Assembly: GCA_964408455.1 (NCBI GenBank)
Contig: CAYOZN010000055.1
Coordinates: forward strand, 1-8,323
Origin: CAYOZN01 sp964408455
GTDB taxonomy: Bacteria; Planctomycetota; Phycisphaerae; UBA1845; UTPLA1
Direction of reading: 5' to 3'
Length of the DNA: 8,323 nucleotides
Part shown: piece after piece, positions 1-5,134 of the stretch
Layout of the letters: each line of letters starts with the position of its first letter
Numbering within the stretch: the first letter of the stretch is position 1
Position numbers and translations under genes: made by a program
Notes under the pieces: model-generated
What the model saw: the letters and a program-made list of their open reading frames with translations, nothing else
Databases searched by the model: none
What the model was told of the DNA's origin: nothing

Positions 1-719
1 ACAAACGCCGCATAATCCTCCGCCGTGTCCACCCCCCGGGCCGCCTTATCCACCACCGCCACCACCATGGCATGCCCGTGTTCCAGCACCCGGAGCTGTT
101 CCAGCTTCTCCGCCTGCTCCAGCGGCGTCGGCGGCAGCGACGCGAGCGCGAACAGAAACTCCCGGCGATACGCATACAGCCCCAGGTGCAGCAGCCAGTC
201 CGCCGGTCGCCCCGGCACGCCGCCCGCATCGCGCGGATAGGGAATCAGCGATCGCGAGAAATACAGCGCCCGCCCCCGGCCATCCAGCACCACCTTCACC
301 TTGTTCGGATCGCGCGGATCGCCGTCCGCCGCGAACGGACAGGCCAGCGTCCCGATCGGCGCGTCGCCGTGCTCCTCCATCAGCGCCACCAGCCGGTCGA
401 TGTGCCCCGGCTCCATCTCCGGCTCATCCCCTTGCACGTTCACGATGATCTCGGCATCGATGGATCGCGCCGCCTCCGCCACGCGGTCGGTGCCGCTTGG
501 ATGATCCTCCCGCGTCATCACCGCCTCGCCGCCGAACGACCGCACGGCATCGAATATCCGCCGATCGTCCGTCGCCACCACCACGCGGCTCACGCGTGAC
601 GCCTTCGACGCCTGCTCATAGACGTGCTGAATGAGATACTTCCCGGTCTCGCGCAGAAGCGGCTTGCCGGGCAGCCGAGTCGATGAATATCGGGCGGGGA
701 TGATCGCGGCGGCATGCAT
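1..719 (-). CDS. kdsB: 3-deoxy-manno-octulosonate cytidylyltransferase (CMP-Kdo synthetase), C-terminus cut by window edge
   Basis: KdsB activates Kdo with CTP to give CMP-Kdo and pyrophosphate in the cytoplasm, supplying Kdo to the lipid A core of the outer membrane. The 239 complete codons visible align by eye with the whole family: nucleotide-binding start IIPARYSSTRLPGKP (residues 6-20), VVVATDD (about 46-52), MTREDHPSGTDR (68-79), the metal and nucleotide-binding VNVQGDEP (93-100), then NKVKVVLD, ALYFSRSLIPYPRD, HLGLYAYRREFL, LEQAEKLEQLRVLEHG and a final GVDTAEDYAAF. E. coli KdsB (about 248 aa) ends a few residues after the matching GVDTPED, so only about 6-10 residues are missing. The ATG at 719 is the first possible start after an in-frame TGA about ten codons upstream. 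No Shine-Dalgarno is visible, but a consensus-like promoter lies so close that the transcript should be leaderless. The gene is divergent from the glutathione peroxidase gene. Identification is secure. Confidence 0.96.
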   Translation of the reverse strand, partial: MHAAAIIPARYSSTRLPGKPLLRETGKYLIQHVYEQASKASRVSRVVVATDDRRIFDAVRSFGGEAVMTREDHPSGTDRVAEAARSIDAEIIVNVQGDEPEMEPGHIDRLVALMEEHGDAPIGTLACPFAADGDPRDPNKVKVVLDGRGRALYFSRSLIPYPRDAGGVPGRPADWLLHLGLYAYRREFLFALASLPPTPLEQAEKLEQLRVLEHGHAMVVAVVDKAARGVDTAEDYAAF

Positions 720-727
720 GTGCGCGA

Positions 728-756
728 AGCCTAGCGCCGCCCGCGCAGGCTGTCAA
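728..756 (-). promoter_or_regulatory. kdsB promoter, predicted leaderless
   Basis: On the minus strand a perfect TTGACA -35 (756-751) is followed by exactly 17 nt and a TAGGCT -10 (733-728). The kdsB ATG begins after a further 8 nt. A sigma-70-type start site would fall on or next to the first codon, so the mRNA would have no room for a ribosome binding site. The perfect -35 with ideal spacing is seen directly; activity and leaderless translation are inferred. Confidence 0.72.
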
Positions 757-844
757 AGCGGCAGCCCCGCAGGCAGCCGCGGCATGGCATCGCGAGTCGC
801 GACCGCCAAGCCGCGCCTGACGGGGCATCCGACGCCGATGATGA

Positions 845-850
845 TATAAT
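845..850 (+). promoter_or_regulatory. -10 element upstream of glutathione peroxidase gene
   Basis: A perfect TATAAT lies 74 nt before the ATG at 925. The hexamer at the optimal -35 spacing (822-827, GGGGCA) is a poor match; CTGACG at 817-822 is better but 22 nt away. The promoter is therefore plausible but may need an activator. A perfect 12-bp palindrome at 862-873 sits just downstream of the expected start site. Confidence 0.45.
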
Positions 851-861
851 GCGAACCGATG

Positions 862-873
862 TTCATGCATGAA
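862..873. promoter_or_regulatory. 12-bp perfect palindrome, possible operator of the peroxidase gene
   Basis: TTCATGCATGAA is its own reverse complement and sits about +5 to +16 from the start site predicted by the TATAAT at 845-850, a usual place for a repressor site. No regulator gene is in the window and the inner CATGCATG also occurs inside coding sequence, so function is a guess. Confidence 0.25.
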
Positions 874-892
874 GCTGCATCGGGCCGCGGCC

Positions 893-907
893 GCAGGCGG
901 CGCCTGC
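893..907 (+). other. small hairpin in the 5' leader of the peroxidase gene
   Basis: GCAGGC (893-898) pairs with GCCTGC (902-907) around a 3-nt loop. It ends 5 nt before the AGGAG ribosome binding site and could affect mRNA stability or ribosome access. In GC-rich DNA such short stems also arise by chance. Confidence 0.3.
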
Positions 908-912
908 TTCAT

Positions 913-917
913 AGGAG
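913..917 (+). promoter_or_regulatory. Shine-Dalgarno AGGAG deciding the peroxidase start
   Basis: AGGAG at 913-917 is 7 nt from the ATG at 925. It selects that start over the in-frame ATG at 859, whose extra 22 residues are Arg/His-rich and would bury the signal peptide. It is the clearest ribosome binding site in the window; most neighbours lack one. Confidence 0.8.
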
Positions 918-924
918 CTCGCCA

Positions 925-1701
925 ATGATTCGCAAAGGTGCCGGCCTTGCCGGAATGCTTGCAGCCGTAATCGTGATTGTCGTGTGCAGCTCTGTGCCTG
1001 CCGACCCGCCGGCAGATCGCAAGCCTGCGAAGGATCGCGAAGAGCGGCAGGCCTCCAAAGAAAAGCGCCGCAAGAAAGACAAGCCCGCCATGCCCGCGCT
1101 CAGCTTCACGATGAAGGATATCGACGGAAAGCGACAGGACCTGCGCCAGTACGAAGGCAACGTGGTGCTGATGGTCAACGTGGCATCCCGCTGCGGGCTG
1201 ACGCCGCAATACAAGGACCTTCAGGCCCTGTACGAGAAATACGCCAACCGCGGCTTCGTCGTCCTGGGCTTCCCCGCGAACGAGTTCGGCGCTCAGGAAC
1301 CGGGCTCCGACAGCGAGATCAGGGAATTCTGCACGACGCAGTACGACGTCACGTTCCCGATGTTCTCCAAGGTCGTGGTGAAGGGCGAGGGCGTCTGCAA
1401 GCTGTACAAATACCTGACCGATACCGAAGCGAAGCACGGGAAGGGCGGCGAGATCGAGTGGAACTTCACGAAGTTTCTGATCGACCGCAAGGGCGAAGTC
1501 GTCGAGCGCTATCATCCGCGCCGCAGCCCCGCCGATGCCGAGCTGGTGGCGAAGCTGGAAGAGCTGCTCGAAACGGAAATTCCAGCCGATTCGGCGCTGG
1601 GGCAGAAACTGAAGCAGGCGAAGGAAAAGGAAAAGAAGAAGGGCAAGGACGAACGGCCCGGCAGGAAGGACAAGCCTGCAAAGGAGAAGCCTGGCGACTA
1701 A
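925..1701 (+). CDS. exported Cys-type glutathione peroxidase family protein (thiol peroxidase) with Lys-rich arms
   Basis: This 258-aa protein should reduce peroxides with thiol-derived electrons. The core (about residues 58-218) is a standard glutathione peroxidase domain: NVASRCGLTPQYKDL with peroxidatic Cys90 (Cys, not selenocysteine), FPANEFGAQEPG with Gln124, and EWNFTKFLID with Trp179 and Asn180, completing the Cys/Gln/Trp/Asn tetrad. Cys136 (in REFCTTQY, before TFPMF) is at the position of the resolving Cys of thioredoxin-dependent members, so thioredoxin-like proteins are the likelier reductant than glutathione (inference). Residues 1-26 look like a signal peptide: Arg3/Lys4, a hydrophobic stretch 8-20, and likely cleavage after SSVPA. 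IVVC at 18-21 is a poor lipobox, so a lipoprotein is less likely. A Lys/Arg/Glu-rich linker (31-55) and a very basic tail (about 228-258) flank the domain; usual members are about 160-185 aa. The start is set by AGGAG 7 nt upstream. The stop codon forms part of a possible target-site duplication. Confidence 0.9.
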   Translation: MIRKGAGLAGMLAAVIVIVVCSSVPADPPADRKPAKDREERQASKEKRRKKDKPAMPALSFTMKDIDGKRQDLRQYEGNVVLMVNVASRCGLTPQYKDLQALYEKYANRGFVVLGFPANEFGAQEPGSDSEIREFCTTQYDVTFPMFSKVVVKGEGVCKLYKYLTDTEAKHGKGGEIEWNFTKFLIDRKGEVVERYHPRRSPADAELVAKLEELLETEIPADSALGQKLKQAKEKEKKKGKDERPGRKDKPAKEKPGD

Positions 1702-1766
1702 GAGCCTATCCCATCAGTGTGGCACCGGCTAATAGCCGGTGCGGCGAAGGTCCATGAGATGGGCTC
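1702..1766. mobile_element. 65-bp MITE-like inverted-repeat element with CTAA target duplication
   Basis: The ends are imperfect inverted repeats: GAGCC (1702-1706) plus CATC (1712-1715) pair with GATGGGCTC (1758-1766) if a 5-nt bulge is allowed on the left. Inside is a perfect 9-bp stem, GCACCGGCT (1722-1730) and AGCCGGTGC (1734-1742), with an AAT loop. CTAA stands immediately outside both ends (1698-1701 and 1767-1770), as expected for a 4-bp target duplication. IS5-group elements are known to duplicate a YTAR target, which CTAA fits, so a non-autonomous relative is possible. The left CTAA contains the peroxidase stop codon, so the element sits directly behind the gene and its hairpin could protect or end that transcript. 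There is no T-tract. The element is short and the terminal repeat is imperfect, so an ordinary hairpin remains possible. Confidence 0.5.
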
Positions 1767-1770
1767 CTAA

Positions 1771-1935
1771 GGGTGCCCGATCGAGCGATTCGACGCTGCG
1801 GCTCGCCCTGACGTGGCCCGCCGAGATTCTCGCGGAACGGTGAGCACATCTAATGGGTAGAGGAGCAGTGGGCGGCATCGCGGCGGCGCCGGGCGAGATC
1901 GGTAACGTCGGCCTGACGCGCCTCAGCGCGCCCCG
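1771..1935. other. non-coding stretch between MITE-like element and metF leader
   Basis: I see no recognisable gene, RNA or repeat here. A short reading frame begins at 1853 (ATG, with GGTGAG 8 nt before it) and runs to a TGA at 2150-2152 just before metF, but its peptide has no recognisable family and crosses several hairpins, so I do not call it a gene. Confidence 0.4.
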
Positions 1936-2103
1936 GGTTGTCTCGGTTTGTCTCACGTATTTTTTTGGTGAGGCGCCTCACCGGGGACCTGAAGTGGGAG
2001 CCTTCGATGTGTCGCCCCGCGCGGGCGGAAAAAAATTCTGGAGAATTTTTCGGCTGGTCGATTTCGTGTTATGTCAGACAGGATGGCCCGGTCAGGCCGG
2101 GCC
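1936..2103 (+). promoter_or_regulatory. hairpin-rich putative metF leader or control region
   Basis: Several structured signals are packed here. TTGTCTC occurs twice, one helical turn apart (1938-1944 and 1948-1954). A run of seven T (1960-1966) precedes a perfect 16-bp palindrome GGTGAGGCGCCTCACC (1967-1982). CTCAC at 1952-1956 can instead pair with GTGAG at 1968-1972, giving a mutually exclusive fold. Further on are a GC stem CGCCC/GGGCG (2013-2027), an AT-rich stem AAAAATTC/GAATTTTT with loop TGGA (2031-2050), and GGCCCGG/CCGGGCC with a 5-nt loop (2085-2103). I do not recognise a SAM, SAH, cobalamin or THF riboswitch. No good -35/-10 pair was found close to metF, so the transcription start and whether this is RNA leader or DNA operator are unknown. 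Confidence 0.4.
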
Positions 2104-2155
2104 CCGGAAAGCCGTAGTTTCAAATCAGGACCTCTTACTGGACGTGTTGTGACGC

Positions 2156-3073
2156 ATGCGCATCCGTGAACTGCTTTCGACCGGTCGGCCAGCTTTCTCC
2201 TTCGAGTTCTTCCCTCCGAAGACCGATGCCGGAATGGAGTCTCTCCGGGAGACGGTCCGCGCCCTTCGCGATCTGAACCCGACCTACATTTCAGTCACCT
2301 ACGGCGCCGGCGGCAGCACCCGCGATCGGACGATCGCCCTGGTGACCGAGATTCAGCGGCACTACGGCGTTGAAGTCATGGCCCATCTCACCTGCGTCGG
2401 CTCGACGCGCGACGAGATCGGCGCGATTCTCCAGCGGCTGCGCGAGGGTCAGGTGGACAATGTCCTCGCCCTGCGCGGCGATCCACCCAAAGGCGAGACG
2501 CGCTTCACCGCCGTCGAGGGCGGCTTTGCCTACGCCAGCGAGCTCATCCAGTTCATCCGCAGACAGCATTCGTTCTGCGTCGGCGGCGCCTGCTATCCCG
2601 AAGGACACCTGGAGTGCCTCGGGTCCGACGGCCTGCGCGATCTCGATCGCGATCTCGAGAACCTGGTGCGCAAAGTCGAAGCCGGGGCCGAATTCCTCAT
2701 CACGCAGCTCTTCTTCGACAACGATCTTTATTTCAGCTTCGTGTCGAAGTGCCGCAAGGCCGGCATCGGCGTTCCCATCATCCCCGGCATCATGCCGATC
2801 ACCAACGTCGAGCAGGTCAAGCGCTTCACCGAAATGTGCGGCGCCGGCCTGCCGCCCACGCTCATGCGCGAGATGGAGCGCTTCCAGGATGATCCCGCCG
2901 CCGTTTTGTCGCAGGGCGTTGCCTACGCCACCGCCCAGTGCCTCGACCTGCTCAGCCGCGGTGCCCCCGGCATTCACTTCTACACGTTGAACAAGTCCTC
3001 GGCCACGCGCACCATCCTCACCGCCCTCCGCACCATATGGCCACCCGCGATGAATCCCGCCCGCCGCGCATAA
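2156..3073 (+). CDS. metF: 5,10-methylenetetrahydrofolate reductase
   Basis: MetF is a cytoplasmic FAD enzyme that reduces 5,10-methylene-THF to 5-methyl-THF, the methyl donor for methionine synthesis. The 305-aa protein covers the whole single-domain bacterial form (E. coli about 296 aa). Landmarks: FSFEFFPPKTD with catalytic Glu17; YISVTYGAGGSTRDRT (44-59); HLTCVGSTRDE; NVLALRGDPPKG with Asp109 of the RGD motif that contacts the flavin; CYPEGH (146-151); ITQLFFD with Gln184, equivalent to E. coli Gln183; VPIIPGIMPITN (206-217); and HFYTLNKS near the end. The ATG at 2156 is the first possible start because an in-frame TGA (2150-2152) lies one codon upstream; no Shine-Dalgarno is close (AGGA at 2127-2130 is too far). 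The gene stands alone behind a long structured intergenic region and is followed by the hairpin repeat array, with no classical terminator seen. No missing key residue. Identification is secure. Confidence 0.97.
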   Translation: MRIRELLSTGRPAFSFEFFPPKTDAGMESLRETVRALRDLNPTYISVTYGAGGSTRDRTIALVTEIQRHYGVEVMAHLTCVGSTRDEIGAILQRLREGQVDNVLALRGDPPKGETRFTAVEGGFAYASELIQFIRRQHSFCVGGACYPEGHLECLGSDGLRDLDRDLENLVRKVEAGAEFLITQLFFDNDLYFSFVSKCRKAGIGVPIIPGIMPITNVEQVKRFTEMCGAGLPPTLMREMERFQDDPAAVLSQGVAYATAQCLDLLSRGAPGIHFYTLNKSSATRTILTALRTIWPPAMNPARRA

Positions 3074-3176
3074 AAAACCATCTCGTGTGCCACTGCTTCA
3101 AGCAGTGGAGAATACCATGTGCTCGTGTGCCACTGCTTCAAGCAGTGGAGAATACCATGTGCTCGTGTGCCACTGC

Positions 3177-3276
3177 NNNNNNNNNNNNNNNNNNNNNNNN
3201 NNNNNNNNNNNNNNNNNNNNNNNNNNNNNNNNNNNNNNNNNNNNNNNNNNNNNNNNNNNNNNNNNNNNNNNNNNNN
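3177..3276. other. assembly gap (100 N) inside the repeat array
   Basis: Exactly 100 N replace sequence between a type A unit broken inside its left stem arm and a type B unit resuming inside its loop. A round 100 is the usual placeholder for a gap of unknown length, so the true number of repeats is not known. The near-identical repeats explain why the assembly broke here. Confidence 0.95.
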
Positions 3277-3460
3277 TGTAAGCAGTGCGAAGTCCAAGCA
3301 ACCTCCCCGTGTGCCACTGCTTCAAGCAGTGGAGAATACCATGTGCCGGGTGCCACTGCTTTGTAAGCAGTGCGAAGTCCAAGCAACCTCCCCGTGTGCC
3401 ACTGCTTCAAGCAGTGTAAGCAGTGCGAAGCCCACGTAACCTCCACCATTTCCAACACAC

Positions 3461-3489
3461 TCGCCATCCGCCCGCCCCCGGCATACCAT
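3461..3489 (+). promoter_or_regulatory. weak promoter of the dTDP-4-dehydrorhamnose reductase gene
   Basis: TCGCCA (3461-3466), 17 nt, TACCAT (3484-3489), then 8 nt to the ATG at 3498. Each hexamer matches the sigma-70 consensus at four of six positions. The 8-nt distance equals that at kdsB and the antiporter gene, which is the main reason to list it. Confidence 0.35.
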
Positions 3490-3497
3490 CCCGCGTC

Positions 3498-4337
3498 ATG
3501 CGAATCTTCGTCACCGGCGCACGCGGCCTTCTGGGCACACCCGTCTGCGAGACATTCCGCGCACGCGGTGACGATGTCCACTCCGTCGATCGTTCCGAGC
3601 TGGACATCACCGACGCCGACGCCGTCCAAAAGCGCATCGCCGATTACCGGCCCGACGTCGTCATCAACTGCGCCGCCTTCACCCGTGTCGACGACTGCGA
3701 AACCTGCGAGGACGAGGCCACTCGCGTCAACGCCCACGGCGCCGGCCACGTCGCGGCCGCCGCGCATCGCGCCGGCGCGTCCTTCATACACATCTCGACC
3801 GACTACATCTTTCCCGGCGACGCCCGCGAGCCGATTGCCGAAACCGCCGCCCCCGGACGGCCGGAGCAGCTCAGCGCCTACGGCCGTTCCAAATTGCTGG
3901 GCGAGCAACTCGTCACGGCGGCGCACCCCTCGGCCTGCATCGTCCGCACCGCCTGGCTGTTTGGCGACAATGGCCCGTGCTTCCCACGCGCCATCTTGAA
4001 GCGCGCGCGCAGCGGTCAGGCGCTGCGCGTCGTCGACGATCAGACCGGCTCTCCGACGTACGCGGGGGACCTGGCGGCGGCGCTGGCCGAGCTCGCCGCC
4101 CGCCGCGCCAACGGAATCTACCACGTCACCAATTCGGGCATTTGCACCTGGTTCGATTTTGCAAGGGAGATCATTCGCCAGAGCGGGCTGGATGTGCCTG
4201 TGGGTCCGTGCAGCACGGCCGAATTTCCCCGTCCTGCAAGGCGGCCGACTTATTCCGTGCTCGACAATCGGCGCTATGTTCGGCTGGTCGGCCGCCACCT
4301 GCGCCGCTGGGAAGAAGCGCTCACCGATTTTCTATAG
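3498..4337 (+). CDS. rfbD: dTDP-4-dehydrorhamnose reductase (RmlD/RfbD family)
   Basis: This NAD(P)H-dependent extended short-chain dehydrogenase performs the last step of dTDP-L-rhamnose synthesis, reducing dTDP-4-keto-L-rhamnose; rhamnose goes into surface polysaccharide. The 279-aa protein has the family layout: Rossmann glycine motif VTGARGLLG (5-13), LDITD (35-39), INCAAFTRVDDCE (56-68), STDYIFPGD with Ser100/Thr101 (100-108), catalytic YGRSK with Tyr128 and Lys132, RTAWLFG (150-156), VVDDQTGSPTYAGDLA (178-193), GIYHVTNSG (206-214), and the C-terminal RPTYSVLDN (249-257). The frame is open 25 codons further upstream to an ATG at 3423, but that stretch lies in the repeat array, so I place the start at 3498, where the family begins (MRIFVTGARG). 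No Shine-Dalgarno. The companion rmlA, rmlB and rmlC genes are not in the window. Related sugar-nucleotide reductases share this fold, but the DQ-GSPT and RP-S-LDN motifs favour RmlD. Confidence 0.92.
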   Translation: MRIFVTGARGLLGTPVCETFRARGDDVHSVDRSELDITDADAVQKRIADYRPDVVINCAAFTRVDDCETCEDEATRVNAHGAGHVAAAAHRAGASFIHISTDYIFPGDAREPIAETAAPGRPEQLSAYGRSKLLGEQLVTAAHPSACIVRTAWLFGDNGPCFPRAILKRARSGQALRVVDDQTGSPTYAGDLAAALAELAARRANGIYHVTNSGICTWFDFAREIIRQSGLDVPVGPCSTAEFPRPARRPTYSVLDNRRYVRLVGRHLRRWEEALTDFL

Positions 4338-4354
4338 CGTGCCCGGCGGGACAA

Positions 4355-4408
4355 AGCAGGTCGGACCGAGAACTCGACCAGTGCCTGCGATCCGGCACTG
4401 GCCCTGCT
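4355..4408. terminator. possible bidirectional terminator between convergent genes
   Basis: CCAGTGCC (4378-4385) pairs perfectly with GGCACTGG (4394-4401) around an 8-nt loop, and an outer AGCAGG (4355-4360) can pair with CCTGCT (4403-4408). It fills the 78-nt gap between the convergent rfbD and maf stops, the right place for a shared terminator. Neither strand has a T-tract, so it is not a canonical intrinsic terminator. Confidence 0.45.
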
Positions 4409-4415
4409 GAATTCG

Positions 4416-5027
4416 CTACTTGCCTTCCACCCAGTCGCGGAACATGGTCTCGATCAGCTCCATCGGCAGACCGACGACGTTGGACAGGCTCCCCTCCACC
4501 CGTTCGACGAAGGGATCGTTCTGATCCTGGATGCCGTAGGCGCCGGCCTTGCCCTCCCAGTCGCCGCTGTCCAGATAGGCCTCGATCATCGCGTCGCTCA
4601 GCGGCCGGACCCGCACGACGCTGATGTCGTGCCGCATCAGGCGGCGGTTGGTCGTCGCATCGACCAGTGCAACGCCGGTGATCACGCGATGGGTCGTCGC
4701 CGACAGGCGCTTCAGAATCCGCCGTGCGTCGTCGCGATCTTCCGCCTTGCCGATGGCGATGCCGTCAAACGCCGCCAGCGTATCGGCGCCCAGCACGACG
4801 ACATCGCGCATATGATCGGCCACGCTGCATGCCTTGAAGTAGGCCAGCGCCTCGGCGTGGCGCTGGGGGGCGACGTTGGGATGAAGGAACGACGGCTCCT
4901 CAAATGGCGGGACCGCGACGTCGAACTCATAGCCCGCCTGGCGCAGCAACTGTTGCCGTCGCGGGCTGCTCGATGCGAGGAGCAGGGGACGTGGCTGTAC
5001 GAGAGTCTGTTGAAGCACGGGTTCCAC
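4416..5027 (-). CDS. maf: Maf-family nucleoside triphosphate pyrophosphatase (dTTP/UTP-type)
   Basis: Maf proteins hydrolyse non-canonical or excess nucleoside triphosphates to monophosphate and pyrophosphate, and are linked to nucleotide-pool cleaning and septum control. The 203-aa protein has the full family core: LLLASSSPRRQQLL (15-28), the pocket with catalytic VLGADT (Asp82), the linked IGKAEDRDDARRILKRLS (92-109), HRVITGVALV (113-122), YLDSGDWEGKAGAYGIQ (151-167) and VEGSLSNVVGLP (177-188). The GKAGAYGIQ segment resembles the YhdE (dTTP/UTP) group more than the YceF (m7GTP) group, so the substrate class is a fair inference. The start is a GTG at 5027; an in-frame TAA lies three codons upstream (5036-5034). 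A second in-frame GTG at 5018 is possible. TATCAT lies exactly 8 nt before the first GTG, pointing to a leaderless start there. Convergent with rfbD, divergent from the antiporter gene. Confidence 0.94.
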   Translation of the reverse strand: MEPVLQQTLVQPRPLLLASSSPRRQQLLRQAGYEFDVAVPPFEEPSFLHPNVAPQRHAEALAYFKACSVADHMRDVVVLGADTLAAFDGIAIGKAEDRDDARRILKRLSATTHRVITGVALVDATTNRRLMRHDISVVRVRPLSDAMIEAYLDSGDWEGKAGAYGIQDQNDPFVERVEGSLSNVVGLPMELIETMFRDWVEGK

Positions 5028-5035
5028 TGGTCGTT

Positions 5036-5041
5036 ATGATA
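5036..5041 (-). promoter_or_regulatory. -10-like TATCAT upstream of maf
   Basis: TATCAT (five of six matches to TATAAT) on the minus strand ends 8 nt before the GTG start. The hexamer 17 nt upstream (CATCAC, 5064-5059) is not a recognisable -35, so this is supported mainly by the -10 and by the same spacing seen at other genes here. Confidence 0.4.
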
Positions 5042-5097
5042 GCACGAACCGCGGGATGGTGATGCCCCGAGCGCGGTAATTCCCCGTCAGAGGGGCG

Positions 5098-5126
5098 TTG
5101 ACGCGGCGCCTTCCGGTTTGCAAAAT
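5098..5126 (+). promoter_or_regulatory. antiporter promoter, predicted leaderless
   Basis: TTGACG (5098-5103, five of six), 17 nt, CAAAAT (5121-5126, four of six), then 8 nt to the ATG at 5135. The expected start site coincides with the start codon, matching the absence of any Shine-Dalgarno. Confidence 0.6.
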
Positions 5127-5134
5127 CGCCGCGC

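Larger units (their letters stand above)
3074..3497. repeat. intergenic region with tandem hairpin-repeat array (units at 3082-3447)
   Basis: Between metF and the reductase lies an array of short repeats built on one hairpin, GCCACTGCTTCAAGCAGTGG or a close variant. Type A is an exact 40-bp period: 3082-3121, 3122-3161 (identical), 3162-3176 (cut by the N gap) and 3306-3345 (one change in its first three bases). Type B has the loop TTTGTAA and a different 3' flank, GCGAAGTCCAAGCAACCTC: a partial copy 3277-3305 and a full one 3346-3390. The last unit (3391-3447) is a hybrid: the A half to 3416 joined to a repeated right arm TAAGCAGTG and a diverged B flank. A 40-bp period cannot keep a reading frame, so frames through it are not genes. 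There are no unique spacers, so it is not CRISPR. It resembles REP-type hairpin repeats. The rest (3448-3497) holds only a weak promoter. Confidence 0.85.

Noticed and set aside
713..720. CATGCATG at the kdsB start as an operator shared with the palindrome at 862-873
   Set aside because: The same 8-mer occurs inside coding sequence of the antiporter (6070-6077) and GT-C (6826-6833) genes, so its recurrence is not informative.
859..924. Upstream ATG at 859 as start of the peroxidase
   Set aside because: It would add 22 Arg/His-rich residues before a good signal peptide, while AGGAG is correctly placed for the ATG at 925.
1960..1982. Intrinsic terminator at the T7 run and 16-bp palindrome
   Set aside because: The T-run comes before the hairpin on the plus strand, and on the minus strand the hairpin is followed by A residues, so neither strand has hairpin-then-U order.
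2085..2103. Cobalamin-type B12 box near GTCAGACAGGATGGCC before metF
   Set aside because: The similarity to the B12 box is partial, and the other conserved cobalamin riboswitch segments are not visible upstream.
1853..2152. 99-codon reading frame ending just before metF, with GGTGAG 8 nt before its ATG
   Set aside because: The peptide has no recognisable domain, and the frame crosses the T-run, the palindrome and all leader hairpins. It may be a leader peptide, but nothing in the sequence supports coding over structure.
3082..3447. CRISPR array
   Set aside because: Units follow each other with no unique spacers, the stem fills most of the unit, and no cas gene is present.
2938..4298. Open frames across the repeat array and the N gap on both strands
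   Set aside because: They exist only because N is read as an unknown residue. The 40-bp period shifts frame at each unit, and they overlap the well-supported metF and rfbD genes.
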